Origin: Saprospiraceae bacterium
Lineage (GTDB): Bacteria; Bacteroidota; Bacteroidia; Chitinophagales; Saprospiraceae
Direction of reading: 5' to 3'
Assembly (NCBI GenBank): GCA_024762995.1
Contig: JANTGI010000018.1
Location: 1 to 34,693 of the forward strand
Length of the DNA stretch: 34,693 bases
Shown: piece by piece, positions 24,853 through 33,604 of the stretch
Layout: each line of letters opens with the position of its first letter
How positions within the stretch are numbered: position 1 is the stretch's first letter
The notes under the pieces: model-generated
Database searches by the model: none
What the model saw: the letters and a program-made list of their open reading frames with translations, nothing else
What the model was told of the DNA's origin: nothing
Program-made: the position numbers and the translations under genes

Positions 24853-25755
24853 CTAATTCTCAAATTTAAAATTATAGGAAATAGTCCCACATTGCTTGCT
24901 AGGCCCGCCTTTGGTAAATCTAAATCCTTTGGCATTTTTCTTAGCTATAGCTATCAATCGGGCATCTGTGGTTGTGGACCCTTTTTGCGTAAAATCAGCT
25001 GAGATCACTTGACCAGAGCTGTTGACGCAGACCTTGATGGTTACCCGTCCTGATTTGTTGGTCGTATTTCTTACTTTTGGTGCGCCCAAAACTCCGCGAT
25101 CACCAAGACCACCACCTACTTTACCGCCGCCAAAACCAACTTTAGTTGCATTAGGGTCTCCGGTTGGAAGACCTTGGCTGCCCGGCTTATTTGTATTACC
25201 TTGGCCCTTACCTTTTCCATCACCGAAAGGATTGCCAATCTTATTCTTAGCCGCTTCATAATCTGCCTTTTTCTTTGCTTCTGCTGCTTTTTTCTTTGCT
25301 TCCGCTTGTTTTCTTTTTCTGGCTTCTTCCGCAGCTTTGGCATCTGCATCGGCTTTTTCTTGACGTTTCCTTCTTTCTTCTGCTTTTTTTCTGGCAATAG
25401 CCGCTTTTTCTGCCGTGGTGAGCACTTTTTTGGTGGGCTTGGGTTTTGTGACTTTTTTAGGTTTAGTGGGCTTCTCAACGGGTTTGGGTTCCGGATCCGG
25501 TTGAGTTTCTTCTACCACATCTTTTTGTGCTTCGGGTGGAGTGGGGCTTAGGTCAGGGTCTATGTCCTGGGTAATTGGTCGGTCATTGCCCATACCCACG
25601 TCAGGTTCTCCGAAAGAAACGGCAATCCCTTCTTGTCCCGGAGGAGGAACGGGATAGGTTAAAAACGGGAGAATTAATAAAATAACAATCCCCAGATGGA
25701 TAACACCACTAGTAATCCGGCTTCTTTGTTCATCTTTTTCTTGAATATCACTCAT
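24853..25755 (-). CDS. TonB-family energy transducer
   Basis: 300 residues. One N-terminal transmembrane helix (about 14-36, VIHLGIVILLILPFL), then a Pro/Lys-rich stretch (PDPEPKPVEKPTKPKKV) and a long Lys/Ala/Glu helix (about 110-165), then a Gly/Asn-rich linker. The C-terminal ~75 residues look like a TonB C-terminal domain (SGRVTIKVCVNSSGQVISADF, ending YNFKFEN), with two cysteines that could form a disulfide. It spans the periplasm and passes proton-motive energy from ExbB/ExbD to outer-membrane receptors. Last gene of the exbB-exbD-exbD-tonB set, 102 bp after the second exbD. Some TolA-like character in the helix, but context favours TonB. Confidence 0.85.
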   Translation of the reverse strand: MSDIQEKDEQRSRITSGVIHLGIVILLILPFLTYPVPPPGQEGIAVSFGEPDVGMGNDRPITQDIDPDLSPTPPEAQKDVVEETQPDPEPKPVEKPTKPKKVTKPKPTKKVLTTAEKAAIARKKAEERRKRQEKADADAKAAEEARKRKQAEAKKKAAEAKKKADYEAAKNKIGNPFGDGKGKGQGNTNKPGSQGLPTGDPNATKVGFGGGKVGGGLGDRGVLGAPKVRNTTNKSGRVTIKVCVNSSGQVISADFTQKGSTTTDARLIAIAKKNAKGFRFTKGGPSKQCGTISYNFKFEN

Positions 25756-25857
25756 GGTTCTTTTGTTTTGGGTTAGACAAAATTGATACGGGTAAGACTC
25801 CTAAATGGTTGGTTTTGGTGTATGGGCACATTTTAGTTAAGCCAATATTAACAAATA

Positions 25858-26256
25858 TTAGTCCACTTCAGCCGCCATTATGGTTTGGATATGGTATTGC
25901 ATCGCCAAGCTCATGATAGGTACGACACTCTCTATCGGGGCATCCTTGTCCGGCGCAATAGTTATTAAAGGTTTATTTTTTCGCGCAAGCCGCTGTAGCT
26001 TTCTGGAGATTCGATCCAGAGACATTCTAGAGCCATCATATCGGTAAGTACCCCTTTTGGAAATGGAAATTTCAGGAATTTTACTCTCATCCGTTGAAAC
26101 AGCCGTACTTTCATGTCCGGGCAGCTTAAGGTTTAGTGCATTAGGGGTCACCAAGCTGGAAGTCAACATAAAGAAGATAAGCAAAAGGAAGATGATGTCG
26201 GTCAAAGACGACATATTAAAAGTAGGCTCAATTTTAGATCTTTTCTTTAGTCCCAT
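25858..26256 (-). CDS. exbD: ExbD/TolR-family biopolymer transporter (second copy in operon)
   Basis: 132 residues: short cytoplasmic tail, one transmembrane helix (DIIFLLLIFFMLTSSLV) and a periplasmic domain ending in AAEVD. D20 at the start of the helix matches the proton-conducting aspartate of ExbD. It begins two bases after the stop of the first exbD and starts with nearly the same residues (MSSLTDIIFLLLIFFMLTS) as that copy, while the periplasmic domains differ. So the pair came from a duplication and probably forms a mixed complex, a common arrangement in Bacteroidota. Confidence 0.92.
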   Translation of the reverse strand: MGLKKRSKIEPTFNMSSLTDIIFLLLIFFMLTSSLVTPNALNLKLPGHESTAVSTDESKIPEISISKRGTYRYDGSRMSLDRISRKLQRLARKNKPLITIAPDKDAPIESVVPIMSLAMQYHIQTIMAAEVD

Positions 26257-26258
26257 GT

Positions 26259-26663
26259 CTATTTTTTTGGCACTTCTTTGGTGGCAATAATGGCTCTCAT
26301 CTTCAAGCTATTGGCAATTTCCATTACCTTCATCACTTTTTTGAAGGGCACCCCTTTTTCTGCCGCAATAGTGATGGTGGCATTTTTTTTATTTTCCTGG
26401 GAAGCCAACGTTTGCCTGACTTTGCTTTTGAGTTGAGACGGTTTTACTTTTTGTCCGTTAAATTCCCAGGTATTGTCTTTTTTGATGCCGACGGTAATAT
26501 TCACGGGAGCGACTGTTTTGGAGTTACTTTCCGGAAGGTCGTACTGATCCATCTTGACAACAGTGGAGGTCAACATGAAGAAAATCAACAATAGGAAGAT
26601 GATGTCCGTCAAAGACGACATGCTAAACTCGGGCGATATTTTTGCTCTTTTCTTAAGGGCCAT
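26259..26663 (-). CDS. exbD: ExbD/TolR-family biopolymer transporter (first copy in operon)
   Basis: 134 residues from MALKKRAKISPEF. A longer in-frame start (26744) would overlap exbB by 71 bases and adds a non-conserved leader, so the internal Met, 10 bp after exbB, is chosen. D20 in SLTDIIFLL, one transmembrane helix, periplasmic domain ending in KEVPKK. Partner of ExbB in the inner-membrane proton channel. Confidence 0.92.
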   Translation of the reverse strand: MALKKRAKISPEFSMSSLTDIIFLLLIFFMLTSTVVKMDQYDLPESNSKTVAPVNITVGIKKDNTWEFNGQKVKPSQLKSKVRQTLASQENKKNATITIAAEKGVPFKKVMKVMEIANSLKMRAIIATKEVPKK

Positions 26664-26673
26664 GAGGCTGTTT

Positions 26674-27348
26674 TTAAGAAGGCTCTTGTAATAAATCCAT
26701 AAAATCTGTGGTCGAACGCTCCATCTTGAACACCGCTTTATCAACCATCGCCACTAGGAAGTTGTAACCGGCCAAAGCAAAAATCCCAACGACTAATCCA
26801 AAGGCGGTCGTTATCAATGCTTGATAGATACCACTGGCTAAATCACCTGGGCCCACATTCTTCGCTGTGGCCATCGTGTAAAAAGCCATAATCATCCCGG
26901 TTACGGTACCAAAAAATCCAACCATCGGCGCAATACCGGCAATACTCGCTAGTGTAGAAAGGTTTTTTTCCAGCTTAAACAACTCCAAGTTACCTACGTT
27001 TTCGATAGCGGCGTCGATATCGCGAAGTGGCTTACCGATACGCATTAATCCTTTTTCCACCATTCTGGCGACCGGCGTGTCTTGGGTTTTACATAGTGCG
27101 ATGGCTGCTTGAATATTGCCCGCTTGGACGTTCATGCGTATGTTATTCATAAAATTTTCATCGACTTTGGAAGCACGCTTGATGGTTGCATATCTTTCGA
27201 AGAAAATGTAGGCGGCCATAAAGGACATCGCTAAAATAGCCAATACAATGATGATACTTAAAATCCCACCGGAGGAGATAATGGTCCACAAACTTTGGCT
27301 TTTGTGAGTCAAATTCACATCTTGCAAAAACAACGGATTAAAATTCAT
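26674..27348 (-). CDS. exbB: MotA/TolQ/ExbB proton-channel protein
   Basis: 224 residues with three hydrophobic segments: about 25-50 (GGILSIIIVLAILAMSFMAAY), about 120-145 (VGFFGTVTGMIMAFY) and about 165-195 (ALITTAFGLVVGIFALAGY). The family pattern APMVGFFGTVTGMI and the TTAFGLVVGI region around the channel are clear. First gene of the exbB-exbD-exbD-tonB operon; gene gaps are 10, 2 and 101 bp. It pairs with ExbD to use the proton gradient for TonB. A -7 box at 27516-27523 lies about 170 bp upstream, implying a long leader. Confidence 0.93.
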   Translation of the reverse strand: MNFNPLFLQDVNLTHKSQSLWTIISSGGILSIIIVLAILAMSFMAAYIFFERYATIKRASKVDENFMNNIRMNVQAGNIQAAIALCKTQDTPVARMVEKGLMRIGKPLRDIDAAIENVGNLELFKLEKNLSTLASIAGIAPMVGFFGTVTGMIMAFYTMATAKNVGPGDLASGIYQALITTAFGLVVGIFALAGYNFLVAMVDKAVFKMERSTTDFMDLLQEPS

Positions 27349-27515
27349 GATTTTGTAGGTTCGTTTTGATGGAGAAGAGGCTTTGTATTGACCTATATTC
27401 TCATCTTGTTAAAAGCAAATTCTCAAAGCGATATGATTTAACGCTTATTTTTTCTGTAATATTAGCCTTTCGGCAAAAAAAACTTTTTAATTTTGCCATC
27501 CGGAAATAGATGGGG

Positions 27516-27523
27516 CAAATATA
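27516..27523 (-). promoter_or_regulatory. Putative -7 box of the exbB operon
   Basis: Minus-strand TATATTTG fits TAnnTTTG. No good -33 TTG, and the leader would be about 160 bases. Confidence 0.35.
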
Positions 27524-27533
27524 GTCATTTTTT

Positions 27534-27541
27534 TAATTTTG
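27534..27541 (+). promoter_or_regulatory. Putative -7 box of the YggS-family gene
   Basis: TAATTTTG fits TAnnTTTG, 41 bases before the ATG. The same octamer is at 27488-27495, inside a short direct repeat (TTTTTTAATTTTGC, 46 bp apart), so there may be two start sites. Confidence 0.4.
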
Positions 27542-27582
27542 CATACCTTTCTCCCTGATTTTCAGCCTAAAAGGATATTTTT

Positions 27583-28236
27583 ATGGGTTCATTGACCGTT
27601 TTTACGCAAGTAGCAAATTTTCTCAAGGAAAATCAGGTGACTTTTGTGGCTGTTTCCAAAACACGACCTAATCAAGCCATCTTGGATAGATATGCCCTAG
27701 GACATCGAATCTTTGGGGAAAATCGAGTGCAAGAACTTGTCGCCAAGCACCAAGACCTTCCAAAGGATATTCAATGGCACCAAATCGGTCACCTACAAAC
27801 CAATAAGGTGAAGTATATTGTGCCGTTTGTTGCGTTAATCCACGCCGGCGACAGCCTGAAACTTTTGCAAAAAATCAATGTGGAATCGGGCAAGGTGGAC
27901 AGGGTGCAAGATGTTTTGTTGCAGGTAAAAGTGGCACAGGAAGAGACTAAACATGGTTTTTTGCCCGAAGAATTGGAGGATGTATCGCTCCTTACGGAAA
28001 TAGCTGAATTGCCAAATATCCGCGTTAAAGGCATCATGGGGATGGCTTCTTTTACTTCTGATCAGGGGCAGGTGAGACGGGAAATGAAGAAATTGCGGCA
28101 GGTCTTTGAGCAAGTTCGAGATACAAATATTTTTGGCGATGCTTTTGGAGTGCTTTCCATGGGGATGTCCGGAGATTATAAAATTGCGGTGGAAGAGGGG
28201 AGTACGATGGTGCGGATTGGGAGCCTTGTTTTTTGA
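27583..28236 (+). CDS. YggS/PLPBP-family pyridoxal-phosphate homeostasis protein
   Basis: 217 residues, full length. Single-domain TIM-barrel fold-type III PLP protein. K26 in FVAVSKTRP is the PLP lysine. Other family blocks: FGENRVQELVAK, WHQIGHLQTNKVK, HAGDSLKLLQKIN, VKGIMGMASF and the phosphate-binding end LSMGMSGDYKIAVEEGSTMVRIG. It has no known reaction and buffers free PLP and amino-acid pools in the cytoplasm. The gene is alone on its strand. Its stop codon touches the R1 repeat array. Confidence 0.93.
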   Translation: MGSLTVFTQVANFLKENQVTFVAVSKTRPNQAILDRYALGHRIFGENRVQELVAKHQDLPKDIQWHQIGHLQTNKVKYIVPFVALIHAGDSLKLLQKINVESGKVDRVQDVLLQVKVAQEETKHGFLPEELEDVSLLTEIAELPNIRVKGIMGMASFTSDQGQVRREMKKLRQVFEQVRDTNIFGDAFGVLSMGMSGDYKIAVEEGSTMVRIGSLVF

Positions 28237-28504
28237 GGAGGTCTTTGGGGCGCTCCCTGCGGTCGCTTTTGGTCTTTGGGGCGCTCCTTCGTCGCTTTTG
28301 GTCTTTGGGGCGCAACAAGTTGCTTTTGGTCTTTGGGGCGCTCCTTCGTCGCTTTTGGTCTTTGGGGCGCAGCAAGCTGCTTTTGGCTAGGGGGCGCAAT
28401 AAGTTGCTTTTTTGGGCGCAGCAAGCTGCTTTTGGTGGGGAGGCGCAACAAGTTGCTTTTTATGCGCAACAAGTTGCTTTTTTATGCGTGGGAAGTTGCT
28501 TGGG
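28237..28504 (+). repeat. Family R1 repeat array, copy 3 (largest)
   Basis: It fills the whole gap between two convergent genes. GGTCTTTGGGGCGC starts four or more units with either the CTCCTTCGTCGC core or a mini-hairpin core. One unit (28249-28270) has the variant core CTCCCTGCGGTCGC. Mini-hairpins are at 28312-28323 (GCAA/TTGC), 28369-28380 (GCAG/CTGC), 28396-28407 (GCAA/TTGC), 28418-28429 (GCAG/CTGC), 28445-28456 and 28466-28477 (GCAA/TTGC), each followed by four to six T; a decayed one is near 28487. Repeated hairpin-plus-T units would act as serial terminators on the plus strand. Confidence 0.9.
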
Positions 28505-29197
28505 TTAGTCGGTGATTAATTTTCGGTTCTTTTTTTGTTCGTTATTACTTTCGTAAATGGCGTATTGTTCGTAATAGGTTTTGTTTTTGTTGTCCCAAAT
28601 TGATTTTCCGATGTCTGAAAGTTGGATAAGATCGTCGTAGAGTTTATTGCCCAGGATGACCCTTTTTTCGACGGCGATGTCTCTTTCTGCGACTTTGTCT
28701 TGTTGGATGTTCATGCTTTTCTCGAAGGCATTGGCTGCGGTTTGTACACGCATTAAGGCATCTTCGTTTAGTCCGGTTTCTGCGAGGAGATTTAATTGTT
28801 TGCGACCTACGCGAGCGACTCTCCGCCCACAAAAGAGTAATTGGGCATCGGACATGTCGGACATTTTGGCGGTTCCATAAGCGCGGTAGCGTCCTGAGCG
28901 TTGCCCGTATTTCATGGCGACACGGGTCATGACGGCACGAATGGCTGATTTGAGTAGATTGGCCTTGTCATATTTTTTTTCGGTAACGACCATTTGATTG
29001 CCCACTAATTCGTCGTCATTCGGCAAGTTGTAAAATTGTAAAGCCCTTGATTGGATGCCCTTGAGCTTTGTCATCGACATCCCAAATTCTTTAAATGAAT
29101 TCATGTCACGTTGTGCATACTTGAGTCGATCGACCACCATCGCGTAAAGGTCGGCATCTGGAAAGTTGTATTTTCTATAAAATCCCTGCTTGCGCAT
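28505..29197 (-). CDS. Conserved-looking hypothetical protein
   Basis: 230 residues from MRKQGFYRKYNF. A frame extending to 29320 crosses a strong promoter and adds an unlikely leader, so the internal Met is chosen. No signal peptide or membrane segment; mostly helical and rich in charged residues. Notable patches: FPDADLYAMVVDRL, FYNLPNDDELVGNQMVVTE, YGQRSGRYRAYGTAKMSDM, and AQLLFCGRRVARVGRK. I recognise no named domain. It looks like a cytoplasmic protein with its own well-formed promoter. Convergent with the YggS gene across the R1 array. No phage or toxin-antitoxin partner is visible nearby. Confidence 0.7.
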   Translation of the reverse strand: MRKQGFYRKYNFPDADLYAMVVDRLKYAQRDMNSFKEFGMSMTKLKGIQSRALQFYNLPNDDELVGNQMVVTEKKYDKANLLKSAIRAVMTRVAMKYGQRSGRYRAYGTAKMSDMSDAQLLFCGRRVARVGRKQLNLLAETGLNEDALMRVQTAANAFEKSMNIQQDKVAERDIAVEKRVILGNKLYDDLIQLSDIGKSIWDNKNKTYYEQYAIYESNNEQKKNRKLITD

Positions 29198-29245
29198 AAT
29201 TATCAGTTTTAAATTAAAGCAATAGGACGCTTTTTTGGTATGCGG

Positions 29246-29276
29246 CAAATATAAGATATTTGTTAAAATAAAACAA
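29246..29276 (-). promoter_or_regulatory. Strong Bacteroidota promoter of the hypothetical gene
   Basis: Minus-strand TTG (29274-29276, within AATTTG), 20 bases, TATATTTG (29246-29253): matches both consensus boxes. It implies a leader of about 45 bases. The rest of the gap 29277-29517 holds the R4 repeat and nothing else recognised. Confidence 0.65.
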
Positions 29277-29384
29277 ATTAATTGAAGAAAAAAACATTTA
29301 TGTTTATTTCTTTTACTCATTCATAATTTTCCCTGATGGAAATATGACTATGACTTAACTTACTGTATTTCACTTAACGATACG

Positions 29385-29419
29385 ACGGTATCGCTCTTTC
29401 TTGACTTTGTGGTATCGGT
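29385..29419. repeat. 35-bp dispersed repeat R4, copy 2
   Basis: 30 of 35 positions match 3927-3961, ungapped. It lies 99 bp downstream of the CotH gene stop, in the same relative orientation as copy 1. Confidence 0.7.
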
Positions 29420-29517
29420 GAAAGGCTTATCTGCTGCAGGCAGGGGTCAAGGGGGGGTAAATTTTGGCTTCTGTCTATTTCCCGTCCGACAACTGACAGA
29501 CGACCAATGAAGTTGGA

Positions 29518-32007
29518 TTACGGCTTTACAAAAGATTGATTTGTTTCATGACCATCAGGCGACTGCATTTTTAAGGTATAAGTTCCTTTCGGAAAAGAGC
29601 TGACGTTGATAGAATAGGTATCTTTCGGAAAACGAGTTATTTCCTTGAAAAGGACTATCCGACCGAGTGCATCTATGAGATGAATAGTGACATCTTTTCC
29701 GGCAAATTCATCGGATTGGATAAAAATGTGATTGCTGGCCGGATTGGGTGAAAGGCTGATTTTGTTATTTATTGCAGGATCGTTTGTCTGTACGATGGGT
29801 TGGAAATTTGCCGTAAGGCTATAGGTCGATCCGGAAATATTTACGGTGGTTTGTGGCTGGTTGCCTAAAGTATTGTCCGACCAACCCACAAATTCATAAC
29901 CGGATGCCGGAATTGCCTTTACAGGAATGTCAACGCCGGCAAAATAAATTCCTTGCCAAGGTAAATTGGATTCACTTAAAGTTAAAGTGCTAAATTCAAT
30001 AGAGCCGCCTTCTATCGGATTTGCTGAAAGGCTGACTATCGTCGTATCGGTGATTTCGGCATATTGCTGGACAAAATGTTCTCTTACGACACCGCTCCTT
30101 CCGCTGATAAAGTGTGCTACTTTCGCAATGTCATTGTCCCATCCGTCAAAGCATTGGAACCACTTACACTGATGTTGGTGCATTTCCGGGCGATATCGAT
30201 CGACAAACTCGTTAAGGCGATTGTTGAGGCGATTTGCATTGAATAAGACATTTAGTTGGTCCGCCATACGGTTGATAAACTTCGTCCGCCACAGAGCATT
30301 TTTTGCGCAAGCTCTAAATGGGCGAGTGGACCATTCCGGATTGGGCCAATCCCACCCGGTATCATTGTAAAGACGTAGGAGGGCATTGTCATGGTAATCG
30401 CCGGAATTCCAAGAGCCATCTTCGTTGTAAAGAGAAAAGGTGTAGTCCAAGTCGAAGACCATCCAGCGCCATTTACCGTCAGGGCCTTTTTCTTTCCATC
30501 GCCGATTATTATTAGCCGGCCAATCGGTATTGTTGATATAAATATTGAACGTAAGATAGTCTATGTAATCATCTACATCCATTACTTTGGTCAATGAGTC
30601 ATAATTGGAAGGGATGGACATATCGGTCGCCAGCAGAAAATCCATGTATTCGTACCATGAATCCCAAGTACCGTTTTTTACTTCATCTACATCTTTAAGG
30701 TAATCATATTCACTTTTGGAGAGATTAAAATGCGTTTTGATATAACGCTTGTCTAATCGCTCCCTGATGTTATAAATCCCCCTGTATTCGCCATTAAAAT
30801 AAGCAATAGTCGGCCGATAGCTTTGGAGATAAAGTCGAGGTTGGTCAATAATAGTACCGACATCTGACAAGTCCGCCACTAAACTGGTGGCGAAAGCATC
30901 TCTGAATATGGTTTTGTCCCAGTCTTGTCCCGAATTGCGCAAGGTGAAACTGCCATATTTTTCGTAAGGTAACTGCGGGAAAATTGGATAATCAAACTGC
31001 TTTTCTCCGTTGTAAGTAGCGGCTTTGATGGCAATGGATTTGTGAGGAAATTCGGCGCTTCCCGTTCCTTGAATCTCTACTTGCGCAGGTTGACTAAACG
31101 CCAGACTGCCATCCATCTCAAAAAACGCTAAATTGGCAGGACGCTCCCAGTTTTCAAGATAATTGACATAAATACCGGTGGCCGGATCATAAAAATCAAA
31201 TGGATCAAAAGTCAAAAAAACAATGGGGAAGCTATGATACGTATTAATCAAATACATTTTGGTCTCTACCGGACTGGGGCTGTAATTGGTGCCGGCAACT
31301 ATTGCACGTATAGACATCGAAGAGTCAATGGAAATGGGTGTTTGATATAGATTAGAAGAGATTGTCGGAAGACTCCCATCGGTGGTGTAATAGATATTGG
31401 TACCGGGTGTGCTGGAGTACAAAGAAAGTGAAATGGGATTGCTAAAAATTCCATTGTTGTGGGAGAATAAAGGTTTGTCCGCTTGCGGAAGTGAGACCAT
31501 ATTTGTGGCATAGGGGGTCGGCGTTGTGAAAAAACTCCAATCCGGACTATTATCCGTCGTACGGCCATAGGAAATATCCGTCGTCTGTTGCCCAAAAGAT
31601 AGTGTATCCAAAGCCAAGGTATCCACAGAAAATAGACCTAATTGCTCTCCGGAAGCTTTTAATTTGGCATTGACATGTAAGGGACTTTGGTCAGTTTGTT
31701 TGTCTAACCACAGGATTTTGTAGGAATGCGGGGCCATAATGGTTGAGTCCGGATGGTCGGTAGGAAATTGCCATAAGGTTGGATTGGACAAATCATCTGT
31801 CAAAAACATACCCGCCAAGTTGATACTAGTGTCCGAGGCATTAAATAATTCGATCCAATCGTCATATTCTCCCATTTCATCTTGTAGGATAGACGAATTG
31901 GAAGCCATAAATTCATTGATGACTATGGCTTGCGAAAAAATAGAGTAGGGGGATAAAATAACTAAAAAACAGAGTATTAGTCTGTTGAAATTTGTCAATC
32001 GGCTCAT
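29518..32007 (-). CDS. CotH-kinase / lamin-tail domain protein with T9SS type A domain
   Basis: 829 residues. Signal peptide 1-26 (ending SIFSQ). Lamin-tail-like domain about 27-150 (VINEFMASNSSILQDEMGEY, DWIELFN). A chitobiase C-terminal-like beta domain follows (NIYYTTDGSLPTISSNLYQT). The CotH kinase-like region spans about 265-620, with NIRERLDKRYIKTHF, and WRWMVFDLDYTFSLY carrying the metal-binding aspartates typical of CotH. After a repeat-type beta domain (FVGWSDNTLGNQP) come the final ~75 residues, LSPNPASNHIFIQ to SFVKP, a T9SS sorting domain. CotH proteins phosphorylate surface proteins in spores; the role of secreted bacterial versions is open. Monocistronic, with a good promoter. 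Confidence 0.88.
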   Translation of the reverse strand: MSRLTNFNRLILCFLVILSPYSIFSQAIVINEFMASNSSILQDEMGEYDDWIELFNASDTSINLAGMFLTDDLSNPTLWQFPTDHPDSTIMAPHSYKILWLDKQTDQSPLHVNAKLKASGEQLGLFSVDTLALDTLSFGQQTTDISYGRTTDNSPDWSFFTTPTPYATNMVSLPQADKPLFSHNNGIFSNPISLSLYSSTPGTNIYYTTDGSLPTISSNLYQTPISIDSSMSIRAIVAGTNYSPSPVETKMYLINTYHSFPIVFLTFDPFDFYDPATGIYVNYLENWERPANLAFFEMDGSLAFSQPAQVEIQGTGSAEFPHKSIAIKAATYNGEKQFDYPIFPQLPYEKYGSFTLRNSGQDWDKTIFRDAFATSLVADLSDVGTIIDQPRLYLQSYRPTIAYFNGEYRGIYNIRERLDKRYIKTHFNLSKSEYDYLKDVDEVKNGTWDSWYEYMDFLLATDMSIPSNYDSLTKVMDVDDYIDYLTFNIYINNTDWPANNNRRWKEKGPDGKWRWMVFDLDYTFSLYNEDGSWNSGDYHDNALLRLYNDTGWDWPNPEWSTRPFRACAKNALWRTKFINRMADQLNVLFNANRLNNRLNEFVDRYRPEMHQHQCKWFQCFDGWDNDIAKVAHFISGRSGVVREHFVQQYAEITDTTIVSLSANPIEGGSIEFSTLTLSESNLPWQGIYFAGVDIPVKAIPASGYEFVGWSDNTLGNQPQTTVNISGSTYSLTANFQPIVQTNDPAINNKISLSPNPASNHIFIQSDEFAGKDVTIHLIDALGRIVLFKEITRFPKDTYSINVSSFPKGTYTLKMQSPDGHETNQSFVKP

Positions 32008-32072
32008 AAGTGATTTAGTTTCCTTTGTTTTATTGCTTCATGGATCTGGGGGAAACTATAATTACGGTGAAA

Positions 32073-32103
32073 CAAAGTTAAAGATTAAATGGCTATTTGT
32101 CAA
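32073..32103 (-). promoter_or_regulatory. Promoter of the CotH-domain gene
   Basis: Minus-strand TTG (32101-32103), 20 bases, TAACTTTG (32073-32080), matching the TTG/TAnnTTTG consensus; the leader is about 60 bases. The 28-bp palindrome at 32104-32131 touches the -33 box. Confidence 0.6.
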
Positions 32104-32131
32104 GTAGATACGATGCCCGCATCGTATCTAC
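32104..32131. repeat. 28-bp palindrome (family P, copy 2)
   Basis: GTAGATACGATGC (32104-32116), CC, then the exact reverse complement (32119-32131). The outer seven bases equal those of the palindrome at 3971-3998; the inner bases differ but stay complementary. Confidence 0.9.
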
Positions 32132-32142
32132 ACATCAAAAAT

Positions 32143-32229
32143 TGTGCCCTGCCTGAGCGGTAGGCCGGTGCGGCATACATAAAAAAATGTCTATTTCTTG
32201 CCTAAAAACAGAGGCACCTAAATAGTTAC
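32143..32229. repeat. Family M element, copy 2 (right half)
   Basis: 32188-32229 matches 22381-22422 at 37 of 42 positions. A weaker match (CCTGCCTGAGCGGTAGG against CCTACCTGATCAGCAGG) extends to about 32143. The left inverted arm is not seen. It ends in CTAAATAGTTAC and lies about 140 bp before the thiolase ATG. The rest of the gap to 32366 is AT-rich without a clear promoter. Confidence 0.65.
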
Positions 32230-32366
32230 GAAAAAAGAAAGGTGAAAAGATGGATTAGGTAATCAAAATTACCTAACTTGCCCACTCAAATAAAATTAAC
32301 AACCTGAGTTCGATTAAAAATTTGAGATTCCTTTTCTTAAATTTTTATTATTCAAGACTTAAAATT

Positions 32367-33536
32367 ATGGAAGCATACATCGTAAAGGCCTATAGGACGG
32401 CAGTTGGAAAAGCAAAAAAAGGTAGTTTTAAGAATTATCGTTCGGATGATTTGGCCATTAAGGTTATTCAGCATATTGCCAATGACACTCCCCAGTTAGA
32501 CCCATCTACCGTCGATGACGTTTTTGTGGGATGCGCTAACCCGGAAGGAGAGCAGGGCTTACAAATGGGGCGGCAGATTTCTTTACGTGCGCTAGGGCAA
32601 GATGTGCCCGGTGTTACCGTTAACAGATATTGTGCTTCCGGTTTAGAAACCATAGCCATGGCTGTTGGAAAGATAAAAGCAGGGATGGGACATATCTTTG
32701 TGGCCGGCGGTGCAGAGAGTATGAGCATGATTCCTATGGCCGGGTATAAATTTGCCCCCAATTATGACGTGGCTACGTTACATCCGGATTATATTGTGAG
32801 CATGGGAGTGACTGCTGAAGCGGTTGCCCGCAAATATGGCATTACTAGAGAAATGTCTGATGAATTTGCTGTGAGATCACATCAACGGGCCGCAAAAGCG
32901 ATTGATTCCGGACGCTTTAAGAGCCAGATAGTACCTATAACGGTTAAAGAAGTCTGGGTGGAAAATGGTGTCCGAAAAGAAAGAGAATTTGTCATGGATA
33001 CGGATGAAGGTGTTCGGCGAGATACATCTATGGCTGGTTTGGCAAAGCTAAGACCTGTTTTTGCAAAAAATGGAGTGGCGACAGCCGGTAATTCATCACA
33101 AACTTCTGACGGGGCGGCGTTTACCTTGGTGATGAGTGAAGAGATGGTCAAAAAATTGAATGTAGAGCCCATCGCCCGATTGGTGACTTCCGCTGTCGCA
33201 GGAGTGGACCCGCTGTATATGGGCATTGGGCCTATTGCGGCTGTACCTAAAGCCTTGAAGCAAGCCGGTATGAAGCTGGATGATATAGATTTGATAGAGT
33301 TAAATGAAGCTTTTGCGACTCAAAGCTTGGCAGTTATTAACGAACTAGGCCTGAATCCTGATATCGTCAATGTCAATGGGGGAGCCATTGCATTAGGACA
33401 TCCTTTAGGTTGTACCGGTGCCAAATTGACTACTCAAATCATTAATGAACTCCGTATGCGTGATAAAAAATATGGCATGGTCACCGCTTGTGTCGGTGGT
33501 GGGCAAGGTATTGCCGGTATTATTGAATTGCTATAA
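32367..33536 (+). CDS. Thiolase (acetyl-CoA acyl/acetyltransferase)
   Basis: 389 residues from [15 protein letters not shown]; a start 15 codons earlier adds an unrelated leader. Thiolases cleave 3-ketoacyl-CoA in fatty-acid beta-oxidation or, in reverse, condense acetyl-CoA. Active-site residues are present: C89 (NRYCASGLE), H345 ([12 protein letters not shown]) and C375 ([12 protein letters not shown]), plus the NEAFA block. Sequence features resemble FadA-type enzymes, but without a neighbouring fadB-like gene the physiological role (degradation or biosynthesis) cannot be fixed. Single gene, followed by 712 bp without a protein gene. Confidence 0.92.
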   Translation: MEAYIVKAYRTAVGKAKKGSFKNYRSDDLAIKVIQHIANDTPQLDPSTVDDVFVGCANPEGEQGLQMGRQISLRALGQDVPGVTVNRYCASGLETIAMAVGKIKAGMGHIFVAGGAESMSMIPMAGYKFAPNYDVATLHPDYIVSMGVTAEAVARKYGITREMSDEFAVRSHQRAAKAIDSGRFKSQIVPITVKEVWVENGVRKEREFVMDTDEGVRRDTSMAGLAKLRPVFAKNGVATAGNSSQTSDGAAFTLVMSEEMVKKLNVEPIARLVTSAVAGVDPLYMGIGPIAAVPKALKQAGMKLDDIDLIELNEAFATQSLAVINELGLNPDIVNVNGGAIALGHPLGCTGAKLTTQIINELRMRDKKYGMVTACVGGGQGIAGIIELL

Positions 33537-33604
33537 ATAGGGAGAAAACTTTAAGTTTCAGAGTCTTGTATATCTACTATTTCCTTGACATTATGACTCT
33601 GTTT

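Noticed and set aside
26664..26744. N-terminal extension of the first exbD
   Set aside because: It overlaps exbB and is unlike ExbD family N-termini; the internal Met matches the start of the second copy.
28106..28515. Open frames through the R1 array on both strands
   Set aside because: Repetitive translations in every frame, no promoter or start signals here; explained by the repeat.
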